Source: Oscillospiraceae bacterium (lineage in GTDB: Bacteria; Bacillota; Clostridia; Oscillospirales; Oscillospiraceae). From it: 34,775 nt of DNA. Location: assembly GCA_020025575.1 (NCBI GenBank), contig JAHHRW010000018.1, forward strand, positions 1 through 34,775, read 5' to 3'. How positions within the stretch are numbered: position 1 is the first letter of the stretch; each line of letters starts with the position of its first letter. The notes under the pieces were generated by a model that was not told the origin of the DNA, did not search any database, and saw nothing but the letters and a program-made list of their open reading frames with translations. The translations under genes were made by a program, and so were the position numbers. This document shows, in pieces, positions 1 to 8,686 of the stretch.

Positions 1-124
1 CGTTACAAGGCGTGCAAACGAGAGGAATGGCAGTGCCCATCGCCAATGCGTGCCCCGGCTGGGCGGTAATCGCCAGACCTTGTTTATACGATTTCGCTTG
101 AATCTGTGAAGGGTTTCGATTCAT
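1..124 (-). CDS. 5' part of an unidentified gene running off the left edge
   Basis: An open frame starts with ATG at 124 on the minus strand and stays open to the edge of the window, giving 41 residues beginning MNRNPSQIQAKSYKQGLAI and containing a CTPC pair of cysteines near the edge. I do not recognise the family. There is no clear Shine-Dalgarno sequence before the ATG, so the start, and even the reality of the gene, is uncertain. It would be divergent from recG, and its start lies only a few bases from the -35 box of the recG promoter. Confidence 0.35.
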   Translation of the reverse strand, partial: MNRNPSQIQAKSYKQGLAITAQPGHALAMGTAIPLVCTPCN

Positions 125-129
125 TTTTA

Positions 130-158
130 TTGCAATGCAGCGCGCACTATACTATAAT
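130..158 (+). promoter_or_regulatory. Promoter of recG
   Basis: TTGCAA at 130-135 and TATAAT at 153-158 are separated by 17 bases, close to the sigma-A consensus. The predicted start of transcription is about 25 bases before the recG start codon. Confidence 0.6.
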
Positions 159-187
159 ATATAGAATTAAAAAATAGGGGGGGTACT

Positions 188-2236
188 GTGGCTCGTTTAT
201 CTGATCCGATTACCGTGTTAAAGGGTGTCGGCCCTGCAAAAGCCAAACAGTTTGCAGCACTGAATATTGTGACATTGGAGGATCTCATCTGCCATTTTCC
301 GCGGGGGTACGAAGACCGCAATCAATTTGTGACAATTGATAAATTGCAGCCAGATGTCCCGGCCTGTTTCAAAGCCATGGTGATGAATACGCCCAGGACT
401 GCCCACATCCGCAAGGGTCTGGATATCACCAAGGTACAGGTGGCCGACCACACCGGGCGGCTGAATCTGACTTTTTTTAACGCCAAATATTCCGCAGAGC
501 AGCTGCATTACGGTGAGGAATATATTTTTTACGGAGCGGTCAGCGGGGATTTTATTGGATACAACATGACAAATCCGGTTTTTGAATCTCCGGATGCACC
601 TGCGGTGTCCACCCGGCGGATTTTGCCGATTTATCCCCTGACTGCCGGCTTGACCAACAGCGCGCTGTGGAAGACAATCCGGCAGGCGTTGGAAATCTGT
701 CCCATGCCTCAGGAGATTATCCCGGAGGAGATTCGCCGCAAATATGACATCTTGCCGGCGGAAAAGGCCTATTTCGCCATTCATGAGCCCCAGACGATGC
801 AGCAGGCTCAGGCGGCAAAGAAACGGCTTATTTTTGAAGAATTCTTTGTGTTTTCCGCTGGATTGAGTCTGATGCGGGCGGCAAGAGCGGAAAAATCCTG
901 CGAAATCTATCAGAATGTGGATTTGTCTGGTTTTTATGGGGCACTGCCCTTCCAATTGACCGGAGCACAGACCAAGGTGATTGGACAAATTCTGGAAGAT
1001 TTTCGCCGTGGAACCCCCATGAATCGGCTGGTTCAGGGGGATGTTGGCAGTGGTAAGACCATGGTGGCTGCGGCGGCAGGGTACTGCGCCGTGAAAAACG
1101 GATATCAGGTGGGGCTGATGGCTCCCACGGAAATTCTGGCGGAACAGCATTTTCAGTCGCTGGATGGCCTGTTGACCCCATTGGGCATTCGGGTAGGATT
1201 GCTCACCGGCTCCATGACCCCCAAGCAAAAGAGCGGTGTACGCAAGCAAATAGAGGACGGTGAGCTGGATTTTATCATCGGAACCCATGCACTGGTGTCC
1301 GATCAGACCAAATTCTGCAAATTGGGGCTTGTGATCACGGATGAGCAGCACCGTTTTGGCGTTGGACAGCGTTCGGCACTGTCGGCAAAGGGCGAGGCAC
1401 CCCATTTGCTGGTTATGTCTGCAACACCCATTCCACGAACGCTGGCACTGCTATTATACGGAGATTTGGATGTTTCCATTCTGGATGAACTGCCCCCCGG
1501 TCGCCAGACGGTGGATTCTTTTTTGGTAGGGGAGAGCTATCGCCCCAGAATCAACGCCTTCATCCGCAAGCAGGTGGCGGAAGGTCACCAGTGCTATGTG
1601 GTGTGTCCTGCGGTGGAACAGACCGATGGTATGAGCCTGAAAGCCGCCACCCAGTGGGCGCAAACCCTGCAAAATACCGTGTTTCCGGATCTGAAAATTG
1701 CGCTGCTCCACGGTCAGATGAAGGGCGCAGAGAAAGAACAGGTGATGTCGGCCTTTGCCCGGGGGGAAGCAGATGTCTTGGTGGCCACTACGGTCATCGA
1801 GGTTGGGGTGGATGTGCCCAATGCTACGCTGATGGTGATTGAGGATGCCGACCGGTTTGGCCTCAGCCAGCTCCATCAGCTCCGGGGCAGAGTGGGAAGG
1901 GAAAGTGCCAAAAGCTACTGCATCCTCACCACCCACAACCGAAATGAGCAGACCATCGCTCGGTTAAAAGCCCTGTGCAAAACTTCTGATGGTTTTGCCA
2001 TTGCCCAGGAAGACCTGAAACTCAGAGGTCCCGGGGATTTCTTTGGCTCTCGGCAGTCCGGACTGCCTGCTTTTCGTGTGGCAAGTCTGGGCACGGATCT
2101 GGATACCCTCAGTACGGCCCAGCAGGCGTCCAAGGACTGGATTGAAACATATGGCACATCGGACTGCCCGGAGGCATCTGCACTTCGCCAGCGGATCCGT
2201 GCGCTGTTTGAGCGATGCATGTACACCATGAATTAA
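188..2236 (+). CDS. recG: ATP-dependent DNA helicase RecG
   Basis: RecG is a superfamily 2 helicase that remodels stalled replication forks and branch-migrates Holliday junctions. The 682-residue length fits the family. The N-terminal wedge/OB region (about 1-240) begins with the typical LKGVGPAKAKQF motif. The helicase core follows, with Walker A GDVGSGKT at 284-291, DEQH box at 385-388, the SATPIPRTLAL motif and the C-terminal QLRGRVGR motif VI. The start is GTG at 188, with a G-rich ribosome binding site (AGGGGGGG) 5-12 bases upstream; no better ATG is near. The gene stands alone after its own promoter and is followed by gpmI, which has a separate promoter. All key motifs are intact, so function is secure. 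Confidence 0.96.
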   Translation: MARLSDPITVLKGVGPAKAKQFAALNIVTLEDLICHFPRGYEDRNQFVTIDKLQPDVPACFKAMVMNTPRTAHIRKGLDITKVQVADHTGRLNLTFFNAKYSAEQLHYGEEYIFYGAVSGDFIGYNMTNPVFESPDAPAVSTRRILPIYPLTAGLTNSALWKTIRQALEICPMPQEIIPEEIRRKYDILPAEKAYFAIHEPQTMQQAQAAKKRLIFEEFFVFSAGLSLMRAARAEKSCEIYQNVDLSGFYGALPFQLTGAQTKVIGQILEDFRRGTPMNRLVQGDVGSGKTMVAAAAGYCAVKNGYQVGLMAPTEILAEQHFQSLDGLLTPLGIRVGLLTGSMTPKQKSGVRKQIEDGELDFIIGTHALVSDQTKFCKLGLVITDEQHRFGVGQRSALSAKGEAPHLLVMSATPIPRTLALLLYGDLDVSILDELPPGRQTVDSFLVGESYRPRINAFIRKQVAEGHQCYVVCPAVEQTDGMSLKAATQWAQTLQNTVFPDLKIALLHGQMKGAEKEQVMSAFARGEADVLVATTVIEVGVDVPNATLMVIEDADRFGLSQLHQLRGRVGRESAKSYCILTTHNRNEQTIARLKALCKTSDGFAIAQEDLKLRGPGDFFGSRQSGLPAFRVASLGTDLDTLSTAQQASKDWIETYGTSDCPEASALRQRIRALFERCMYTMN

Positions 2237-2274
2237 AAATTAGAAATATAAATTTAACAATTGCTCAAAACTTG

Positions 2275-2316
2275 ACACAAAGGCACTGGTTTAACGCTGG
2301 GACTTTTTGTGTTTTT
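2275..2316 (+). terminator. Weak possible terminator after recG
   Basis: ACACAAA at 2275-2281 can pair with the TTTGTGT ending at 2312, and a short run of T follows. The centre of the stem pairs poorly, so this is a tentative call. Confidence 0.3.
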
Positions 2317-2337
2317 CCGGAAAATTTGAAAAAAGTG

Positions 2338-2366
2338 TTGTAACCCAGCAAATAATAGTGTAAAAT
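2338..2366 (+). promoter_or_regulatory. Promoter of gpmI
   Basis: TTGTAA at 2338-2343 and TAAAAT at 2361-2366 are spaced by 17 bases. This leaves a leader of about 60 bases before the gpmI start codon. Confidence 0.55.
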
Positions 2367-2434
2367 AGTATGAATCAAGAAATGCAATTTTTCGCCCGCT
2401 TTTTTCTGGGCATTACGTTTGGAGGTAATTCATT

Positions 2435-3997
2435 ATGAACAAACCCATTGTTTTGGTAATCATGGACGGCGTCGGCAGAGGCGACGGCGGCGCAGGCGAT
2501 GCTGTTACTCTGGCTAAGACCCCCACTCTGGACAACCTGCTGGCTACTTGCCCCAATACTTATCTGAAGGCACACGGTACTGCTGTTGGCCTGCCCTCTG
2601 ACGATGACATGGGCAACTCTGAGGTTGGTCACAATGCTCTGGGCTGTGGTCAGGTCTACTCTCAGGGTGCAAAGCTGGTGGGCGAGTCCATCGAAAATGG
2701 CACTCTGTTTGCATCCAAGACTTGGCTTGATCTGGTTGACAATGCCAAGGCAGGTCATGCATTCCACTTCCTGGGTCTGCTGTCCGACGGCAATGTCCAC
2801 TCCAATATCGCCCACCTGATTGCCCTGCTGAAAAATGCAAAGGCATCCGGTGTCAAGAAGGCTTACTGCCACATTCTGCTGGACGGCCGTGATGTGCCCG
2901 CCACTTCTGCCCTTGAGTATGTGCAGCAGCTGGAGGATGTTCTGGCTGAGCTGAGCAAGGACGGCTGCGATTATGCAATCGCTTCCGGCGGCGGCAGAAT
3001 GCAGATTACCATGGACCGTTACGAGGCAAACTGGGGCATGGTGGAAAAGGGCTGGAGAACCCATGTTCAGGGCGAAGGCCGTATGTTTGCATCTGCCAAG
3101 GAAGCAATCGAGACCTACCGTGCCGAGACCGGTGTCATCGATCAGGATCTGCCTGCATTTGTGGTTGCACGTAACGGTGAGCCTGTTGCAAAGATTGCCA
3201 ACGGCGACAGCGTTGTTCTGTTTAACTTCCGCGGCGACCGTGCCCAGGAGATTTCTCTGGCATTCGACCGCAAGGACTTTGACAAGTTTGACCGGGGCGA
3301 CTACACCGGTGTCAAGTTTGCAGGTATGCTGCAGTACGACGGAGATCTGAACATCCCCGAACACTATCTGGTGCAGCCCCCTGTCATCACCAACACCCTG
3401 ACCGAGGTTCTGTGCAAGGCCGGGATTCATGAGTATGCCCTGTCTGAAACCCAGAAATTTGGCCATGTCACCTATTTCTGGAACGGCAACCGCTCCGGCA
3501 AGGTTTGCGAGGATCTGGAAGTTTACGAGGAGATCCCCTCTGATGTGATTCCCTTCGAGCAGGCTCCTGCTATGAAGTCTAAGGAAATCACCGAGAAAAT
3601 GGTGGATGCTATGGCCTCTAAGCAGTTCCAGTTCCTGCGCTGCAACTTCCCCAACGGCGACATGGTTGGTCATACCGGCGTTCTGGATGCAGTCATCTAC
3701 TCCATGGAGTGCGTGGACAACGGCCTGAAGGCCATCATCGAGGCTGCTGACAAGTACGGCTATACCGTGCTCATCACCGCTGACCACGGCAATGCCGATC
3801 AGATGACCGAAACCAAGAAGGGCAAGACCTCTGTGCGTACCGCTCACTCCCTGAACCCTGTCCCCTTCATCATCTATGATAAGGACAACAACTGGACCAT
3901 CAAGGAAGGCCACTATGGTCTTGCAAATGTGGCACCTACCGTTGTCAAGATGATGGGCCTGACTGCTCCTGATTGCTGGGAAGACAGCATGATCTAA
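2435..3997 (+). CDS. gpmI: 2,3-bisphosphoglycerate-independent phosphoglycerate mutase
   Basis: This enzyme interconverts 3- and 2-phosphoglycerate in lower glycolysis through a phosphoserine intermediate, using two Mn ions. The 520 residues fit the family. The alkaline-phosphatase-type metal site is seen as MDG (Asp11), the nucleophile Ser62 lies in the GNSEVGHNALG motif, the DGRDVP motif is present, and the C-terminal TADHGNAD metal motif and HT motif are intact. A strong GGAGGT site lies 8 bases before the ATG. Codon choice is strongly biased to C-ending codons compared with neighbouring genes, as expected for a highly expressed glycolytic gene. It stands as its own unit, with a promoter before it and a strong hairpin after it. 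Confidence 0.97.
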   Translation: MNKPIVLVIMDGVGRGDGGAGDAVTLAKTPTLDNLLATCPNTYLKAHGTAVGLPSDDDMGNSEVGHNALGCGQVYSQGAKLVGESIENGTLFASKTWLDLVDNAKAGHAFHFLGLLSDGNVHSNIAHLIALLKNAKASGVKKAYCHILLDGRDVPATSALEYVQQLEDVLAELSKDGCDYAIASGGGRMQITMDRYEANWGMVEKGWRTHVQGEGRMFASAKEAIETYRAETGVIDQDLPAFVVARNGEPVAKIANGDSVVLFNFRGDRAQEISLAFDRKDFDKFDRGDYTGVKFAGMLQYDGDLNIPEHYLVQPPVITNTLTEVLCKAGIHEYALSETQKFGHVTYFWNGNRSGKVCEDLEVYEEIPSDVIPFEQAPAMKSKEITEKMVDAMASKQFQFLRCNFPNGDMVGHTGVLDAVIYSMECVDNGLKAIIEAADKYGYTVLITADHGNADQMTETKKGKTSVRTAHSLNPVPFIIYDKDNNWTIKEGHYGLANVAPTVVKMMGLTAPDCWEDSMI

Positions 3998-4026
3998 TCG
4001 GGACCAGCTCCCGAAAATGCGTTTCA

Positions 4027-4065
4027 GAACTGCCCAATGGCAGTTGCAACACCATTGGGCGGTTC
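4027..4065 (+). terminator. Strong hairpin after gpmI
   Basis: A 14-base stem (4027-4040 pairing with 4052-4065, with one G-U pair) around an 11-base loop follows gpmI. Only three T bases follow the stem, so it may be an inefficient terminator or a protective 3' structure allowing some read-through into yloU-fakA. Confidence 0.6.
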
Positions 4066-4141
4066 TTTGAGTCACACGATTGCAAACAAAATCCATCATA
4101 TTTTGATGCGTGTTGAATCTTTGGACCAGGAGGTATTTTCT

Positions 4142-4495
4142 ATGATCCAGCATTACAATGAAAACGGTTCTGTCACAATTAGCACCGGTGTTTACACGGA
4201 TATCGCCGGTACCGCTGCATCCAACTGTTTCGGCGTGAAGGGTATGGCAGCCCGGTCTGTAACCGACGGCCTGTACCACCTGCTGCGCAAGGAAAGCATG
4301 GGTAAGGGCGTTAAGGTGGAGTTCCACGAAGATAATACCATTACCATTGAGCTGCACATTATGGTTGACCACGGTGTCAATCTGGCGGCAGTGGGTTCTT
4401 CTATTATTTCTGAGGTGCGCTATGTGGTAAACAAGTGCACCGGCACGGATGTTCGAGCCGTGAATGTATATTTTGATTCCATGATGATTGGATAA
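4142..4495 (+). CDS. yloU: Asp23/Gls24 family protein (YloU-like)
   Basis: This is a 117-residue protein of the Asp23/Gls24 envelope-stress family. Typical features are the N-terminal GSVTISTGVYTDIAGTAASNCFGV segment (read here from about residue 9), GMAARS, and alternating hydrophobic strands ending in VNVYFDS. The family is cytosolic or membrane-associated; its biochemical role is not settled. The start chosen is ATG 4142, because AGGAGG lies 8 bases upstream; the frame is open from 4037 but the added residues do not fit the family. The yloU-yloV(fakA) order is conserved in many Firmicutes, and only 18 bases separate it from the next start, so the two are probably one operon. Confidence 0.9.
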   Translation: MIQHYNENGSVTISTGVYTDIAGTAASNCFGVKGMAARSVTDGLYHLLRKESMGKGVKVEFHEDNTITIELHIMVDHGVNLAAVGSSIISEVRYVVNKCTGTDVRAVNVYFDSMMIG

Positions 4496-4513
4496 TTACG
4501 GAGGTGTAATCTA

Positions 4514-6145
4514 TTGAGGCAGACCATGAACGGGGCCGATTTTCGCAGACTGATGATTAGTGCGGCCGCCTCTATTGAAATTCATAAGCAGCAGCTGAAT
4601 GAGCTGAACGTGTTCCCTGTGCCAGATGGTGATACAGGTACGAATATGTCCATGACCATCAACGCTGCTGCGGCAGATCTTCGCAAGACCGAAGATCCTG
4701 ATCTGGAAAAGGCATCCAAGACCGCTGCTTCGGCCATGTTGCGTGGTGCCCGTGGAAACTCCGGCGTCATTTTGTCGCTGCTGGTTCGGGGCATGGCAAA
4801 GACTTTGAAGGGTCACACCGAGTGCGACGGCACCCTGTGGGCAGAGGCACTGCAGGAAGGTGTCGATGCTGCATACAAGGCAGTCATGAAACCCGCTGAG
4901 GGTACCATCCTAACCGTTGCCCGTCTGGCAGCAGCCAAGGCACGGGAGGCAGCTTTGGAGAATAACTTTATCGAGTTTGTTCAGCAGGCAGCCATTGAAG
5001 AGGCAGAGATTGCGCTGGCCGATACCGTTAACCAGAATCCGGTGCTCAAGAAGGCCGGCGTTGTGGATGCAGGCGGCAAGGGCTGGCTGCTGGCACTGGA
5101 GGCCATGCTGTTGGCAATGCGCGGCGAGGACGTGATTGCACCAGAGGGTGACAATCAGGAGCAGGTGAAGGAACAGGCAGATTTTTCTGATTTTGATGCC
5201 GGTGATATCACCTTCGGCTACTGCACCGAATTTATCGTATCCCGTGAAAATGACAATGACCCCGAAAAGCTTCGTGCGTTCCTGACCACGCTGGGTGACA
5301 GCTTGGTTCTGGTGGACGATGAGGAGATCATCAAGGTGCATGTCCATACCAATGACCCCGGCATCGCACTGCAGGAGGGCCTCAAGTACGGTTCCTTTGT
5401 CACCGTAAAGATCGAGAATATGCGACTGCAGCACACGGAGAAGGTCATGAGCGAGCAGGAACTGGCTCCTCAGATCGCAGAGCCTGTAAAGCCTCTGGGC
5501 GTTGTCAGCGTGTGTGCCGGTGATGGCCTGGCGGATGTGTTCCAGAATCTGGGTGTGGATGGCATCATTTCCGGTGGTCAGACCATGAACCCCAGCACAC
5601 AGGACATCCTGACCGCAGTGAACAAGGTTCCTGCTGAAACGGTATTTGTTCTGCCCAACAACAAGAACATTATCATGGCAGCCGAGCAGGTGGATGAGCT
5701 GACTGAGAAGAAGGTGGTGGTGATCCCGACCAAGACCGTTCCTCAGGGCATTACCGCTATGCTGAGCTTTAATTCTGAGGGTGAGGTTCAGGAGAATGTG
5801 GAGGCCATGACCGAGGCTATGGCTACGGTAGATACCATGCAGATTACCTATGCCGCCCGTAACTCTGATTTCGACGGCTATGATATCCACGAGGGTGACT
5901 ATCTGGCTATGTACGGCAGTGCGCTGTTCGGCACCAGCCGGGATATCAAGGTATTGCTCCGCGCTCTGGCAGAGAAGGTTCGTGATGATGGCAAGGAATA
6001 TATCACCATCTACTATGGTGAAGATATTCAGGAAAAGTATGCCCAGAAGACCGCAGACCTGTTTGCCAAGATTTGCCCTGATGCAGATGTCAATTTGCTG
6101 CGTGGTGGTCAGCCTGTCTACTACTACATGATTTCTGCAGAATAA
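4514..6145 (+). CDS. fakA: Fatty-acid kinase FakA-like protein (DAK2/DhaL domain, YloV)
   Basis: The FakA family phosphorylates fatty acids held by a FakB (DegV-family) partner, allowing exogenous fatty acids to enter phospholipid synthesis. The 543 residues show an N-terminal DhaL-type kinase domain (about 1-205) with the Mg/ATP motif DGDTGTNM (Asp38, Asp40, Asn44) and the RGARGNSGVILS glycine-rich loop, then a middle domain with CTEFI and a C-terminal DegV-like domain. The start is taken as TTG at 4514, because GGAGGTG ends 7 bases before it; the in-frame ATG at 4526 is too far from that site. It follows yloU in the usual Firmicutes arrangement. A candidate FakB (degV) lies at 8687-9535 in this window, which supports the lipid role. 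Confidence 0.9.
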   Translation: MRQTMNGADFRRLMISAAASIEIHKQQLNELNVFPVPDGDTGTNMSMTINAAAADLRKTEDPDLEKASKTAASAMLRGARGNSGVILSLLVRGMAKTLKGHTECDGTLWAEALQEGVDAAYKAVMKPAEGTILTVARLAAAKAREAALENNFIEFVQQAAIEEAEIALADTVNQNPVLKKAGVVDAGGKGWLLALEAMLLAMRGEDVIAPEGDNQEQVKEQADFSDFDAGDITFGYCTEFIVSRENDNDPEKLRAFLTTLGDSLVLVDDEEIIKVHVHTNDPGIALQEGLKYGSFVTVKIENMRLQHTEKVMSEQELAPQIAEPVKPLGVVSVCAGDGLADVFQNLGVDGIISGGQTMNPSTQDILTAVNKVPAETVFVLPNNKNIIMAAEQVDELTEKKVVVIPTKTVPQGITAMLSFNSEGEVQENVEAMTEAMATVDTMQITYAARNSDFDGYDIHEGDYLAMYGSALFGTSRDIKVLLRALAEKVRDDGKEYITIYYGEDIQEKYAQKTADLFAKICPDADVNLLRGGQPVYYYMISAE

Positions 6146-6160
6146 ATCCCCAATCGTCAT

Positions 6161-6193
6161 AAAAGGGAACCGGTTTCTCGGTTCCCTTTTCTT
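6161..6193 (+). terminator. Terminator after fakA
   Basis: A perfect 12-base stem (6161-6172 with 6179-6190) with a six-base loop is rich in A on the left and ends in a T run. It is a clear intrinsic terminator. Confidence 0.9.
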
Positions 6194-6251
6194 GCATTGG
6201 GTATATCTTGGGGGCTTATGCATAGCATATAGGTGCAAAGGAGGGGGAATT

Positions 6252-7082
6252 ATGCAACGGAAACGAAAAAGCGGATTTGCACAGATGATAGATCTGCTCC
6301 GGATGATTTTAGATTTGCAGATCCCGGTGTATGCTGCCAATGCCTGCTACTTTCTGGTGTTGATGGTATTTCCTTCGTTGCTGCTGATTTTGGCATCCCT
6401 GCGCTACACAAGCCTATCTGCAAATGATCTGATTGAGGTATTAGGAACCGTTATGCCGGCGGCATTGATGCCCGCAGCAGAGCGGCTGATTGTCAATACC
6501 TATTACAATTCTTCCGGCATGGTGATTTCGGTGTCGGCTGTGACGGCACTGTGGTCTTCCAGCCGGGGCGTATATGGACTGCTGACGGGACTGAACCATA
6601 TTTATGGGGTGCGAGAGGATCGTGGGTATTTTTACACCCGGATCATCAGCGTGGTATATACCTTTGCATTTTTGCTGGTTCTGATTTTGACCCTTGTGCT
6701 GCACGTGTTTGGAAAGTCCATTTCCAATTGGCTCAATACCATAGAAGTCCCCATCGTTCAGTGGCTCGTGCATATGATCGATGTGCGCTTTTTGGTGCTG
6801 TTATGCCTGCAAATTTTGGTTTTTACGGCTATTTATATGGTTCTTCCCAATCGCCGGAACCGATTCTTTAGCAGTCTGCCCGGTGCTGCCGTGGTAGCGG
6901 TTGGCTGGCAGGTGTTTTCCAACCTGTTCTCCGTGTATGTCCAGCGGCTGGATGTGTACGAAAATATCTATGGATCGGTTTATGCGCTGGCATCGGGGAT
7001 GCTGTGGCTGTATATCTGCGTTTTGATTTTGCTCTACGGTGGCGTCCTCAATCGTCTGATCGGCCAATGGCAAGCCTCATAA
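6252..7082 (+). CDS. YihY/BrkB family integral membrane protein
   Basis: This is a 276-residue protein with about six membrane segments and the BrkB/YihY signature. The signature includes a hydrophobic N-terminal helix with ANACYFLVLMVFPSLLLILA, ALWSSSRGVYGLLTGLNHIYG in the middle, and AVVAVGWQVFSNLFSVYV followed by YGSVYALASGMLWLYI near the end. The family is annotated as ribonuclease BN or virulence factor BrkB, but its real role (possibly transport) is not established. The ATG at 6252 is chosen because AAGGAGGGGG lies 7-8 bases upstream; an upstream in-frame ATG at 6192 lies at the end of the fakA terminator. It is probably expressed apart from fakA because of that terminator. Confidence 0.88.
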   Translation: MQRKRKSGFAQMIDLLRMILDLQIPVYAANACYFLVLMVFPSLLLILASLRYTSLSANDLIEVLGTVMPAALMPAAERLIVNTYYNSSGMVISVSAVTALWSSSRGVYGLLTGLNHIYGVREDRGYFYTRIISVVYTFAFLLVLILTLVLHVFGKSISNWLNTIEVPIVQWLVHMIDVRFLVLLCLQILVFTAIYMVLPNRRNRFFSSLPGAAVVAVGWQVFSNLFSVYVQRLDVYENIYGSVYALASGMLWLYICVLILLYGGVLNRLIGQWQAS

Positions 7083-7167
7083 ATGCCCCTTTATTAAAAA
7101 TTTATTTTCGTGTGTTTATTGCCTGTTCATAAATACACGATAGCATACCTATTATGGGGGTGCTTTT

Positions 7168-8004
7168 ATGTTTGGATTGGTAACCGCGTCACCAAAAGAG
7201 CTGACGCAAGAGGAAAAACGCCGCTATGGAGCGGTTTACTGCGGAATCTGTCGAGAGATTAAGCATTCTGACGGGCAGGCCTGCCGACTGGGATTGCAGT
7301 ATGACATGGCATTTCTGGCGCTGCTGCTGATGAGCCTGTATGAGCCGGAGGAATCCGGCGGGGACAGATCCTGTATCCTGCATCCAATCAAAAAACATCC
7401 ATGGCTCACCAATGAATATATTCGCTATGCGGCCAGAATGAATGTAGCACTGGCGGCGTACAAGGCAAAGGATGACTGGGAGGATGACAAAAAACTCTCC
7501 GCAAGAGTCCTGCATTCGGTGTTTGGCAAAAATGTGGCAGATATTGCTGAACAATTCCCCAGACAGTGCCAGAGCATGGAAACCTGCATTCGTCAGCTGA
7601 ATGCCTTGGAGAAAGATCACTGCGCAAATCCCGATGAGCCTGCCAATTGCTTTGGCAGACTCATGTCTGATTTGATGGTATATAAGGAAGATATGTGGAG
7701 CGAATCTCTAGGCAAACTGGGATTCCATCTGGGCAGATTCATCTACCTTGCCGATGCGGCAATTGACTACGAAAAAGACCGGAAACAGGGAAAGTACAAC
7801 CCTTTTATTGCCATGGGTGCCGGGGAAGACTATACCCACTGGGAGCAGTATCTGGTGCTTGCCATGGCTGGCTGTACCGATGCCTATGAGCGACTGCCTC
7901 TGGTTCAGGACAAGCACCTGCTGGATAACATCTTATACAGCGGTGTTTGGCTGAATTATCGAAAGCAACAAAGAAAATGTGAGAAGGAGGATCACAATGG
8001 CTGA
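7168..8004 (+). CDS. DUF5685 family protein with isoprenoid-synthase-like Asp motifs
   Basis: The 278-residue protein begins MFGLVTASPKELTQEEKRRY and contains YCGICREI and CRLGLQYDMAFLALL, which I match to the uncharacterised DUF5685 family. It is mostly helical. An aspartate cluster, DDWEDD at 102-107, lies in the middle. A second set, Asp196, Asp200 and Asp204 in FIYLADAAIDYEKDRKQGKY, has the i, i+4, i+8 spacing seen in the second metal motif of class I terpene and phytoene/squalene synthases. That similarity is an inference from pattern only; no enzymatic role is known to me. A GGGGGTG site precedes the ATG. Its end overlaps the start of the next gene by 8 bases, so the two are translationally coupled. 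Confidence 0.8.
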   Translation: MFGLVTASPKELTQEEKRRYGAVYCGICREIKHSDGQACRLGLQYDMAFLALLLMSLYEPEESGGDRSCILHPIKKHPWLTNEYIRYAARMNVALAAYKAKDDWEDDKKLSARVLHSVFGKNVADIAEQFPRQCQSMETCIRQLNALEKDHCANPDEPANCFGRLMSDLMVYKEDMWSESLGKLGFHLGRFIYLADAAIDYEKDRKQGKYNPFIAMGAGEDYTHWEQYLVLAMAGCTDAYERLPLVQDKHLLDNILYSGVWLNYRKQQRKCEKEDHNG

Positions 8005-8644
8005 TCCATATCAGGTTCTTGGCGTCAGCCGGGATGCCTCTGACGAAGAAATTAAGCGAGCATATCGGGCGCTTGCAAAGAAATACCATCCCGATGCCAA
8101 CCCCGGTGACCCGGTGGCGGCAAAAAAGATGCAGGAGGTCAATGCGGCCTACGACCAGATCAAGAATCCCGAGAAGTACCGTACGGCAAATCCCGGTTCC
8201 CAGGGGTACGATCCCTTTGGCGGTTACGGCCCGTTTGGAGGCTATCAGCAGGCAGGCAGCCACAGTGCAGAGGATTCTTATTTGCGTGGTGCGCTCCAGT
8301 ACATCCGCTTTGGCCGCTACCGTGAGGCACTGAACGTGCTGTCGAACATGGATGCTGCCAAACGCAATGCCCGGTGGTATTACCTCAGCGCCCTTGCCAA
8401 TGAGGGCCTGGGCAATCAGATCACGGCGCTGGAGCATATGAAGAAGGCTGTATCCATGGACCCGGGCAATCAGGAGTACATTTACGAACTGAATCGTATG
8501 GAACACGGCGGAGATCCCTATCGCCGCCAGGCTGGCGGTTTTCGTGGGTTCAGTGTGGGCTATGACCCCTGCACTAGTTTCTGCCTGTGCTATCTGTGCA
8601 ATATGTTTTGCTGCGGTGGCCGTGGATGGTTTTGCTGCTGCTAA
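7997..8644 (+). CDS. J-domain protein with TPR-like middle and Cys-rich tail
   Basis: This 215-residue protein carries an N-terminal J domain (1-60) with the HPD motif at 31-33, needed to stimulate DnaK ATPase. A Gly/Tyr/Phe-rich linker (about 68-88) follows, then two TPR-like helical hairpins (about 93-168). The tail, residues 192-215, has nine cysteines, ending CCC. It is not DnaJ itself, because the CxxCxGxG zinc repeats and the client domain are absent. ATG 7997 is used, with AAGGAGG seven bases upstream; the frame is open slightly further, but without a ribosome binding site. The start overlaps the stop of the DUF5685 gene (ATGGCTGA), which suggests that the J protein recruits Hsp70 for that partner. 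The role of the Cys tail, perhaps metal binding or membrane anchoring, is unknown. Confidence 0.85.
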   Translation: MADPYQVLGVSRDASDEEIKRAYRALAKKYHPDANPGDPVAAKKMQEVNAAYDQIKNPEKYRTANPGSQGYDPFGGYGPFGGYQQAGSHSAEDSYLRGALQYIRFGRYREALNVLSNMDAAKRNARWYYLSALANEGLGNQITALEHMKKAVSMDPGNQEYIYELNRMEHGGDPYRRQAGGFRGFSVGYDPCTSFCLCYLCNMFCCGGRGWFCCC

Positions 8645-8647
8645 TCA

Positions 8648-8685
8648 AAAAACCCGTCTGATTCTCGAGAATCAGACGGGTTTTT
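8648..8685. terminator. Bidirectional terminator between the J-protein gene and degV
   Basis: A perfect 38-base palindrome, centred on CTCGAG, has A on the left and T on the right. It lies between two converging genes and can end transcription from both sides; it touches the degV stop codon at 8687. Confidence 0.93.
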
Positions 8686-8686
8686 G

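Noticed and set aside
2375..4372. 665-codon open frame on the minus strand across gpmI
   Set aside because: It is exactly antisense to a clearly coding, highly codon-biased gpmI; it lacks a ribosome binding site and family features. The openness follows from the biased codons of the real gene.
4910..6340. 476-codon minus-strand frame across fakA
   Set aside because: It is antisense to fakA and crosses its terminator; no recognisable domain.
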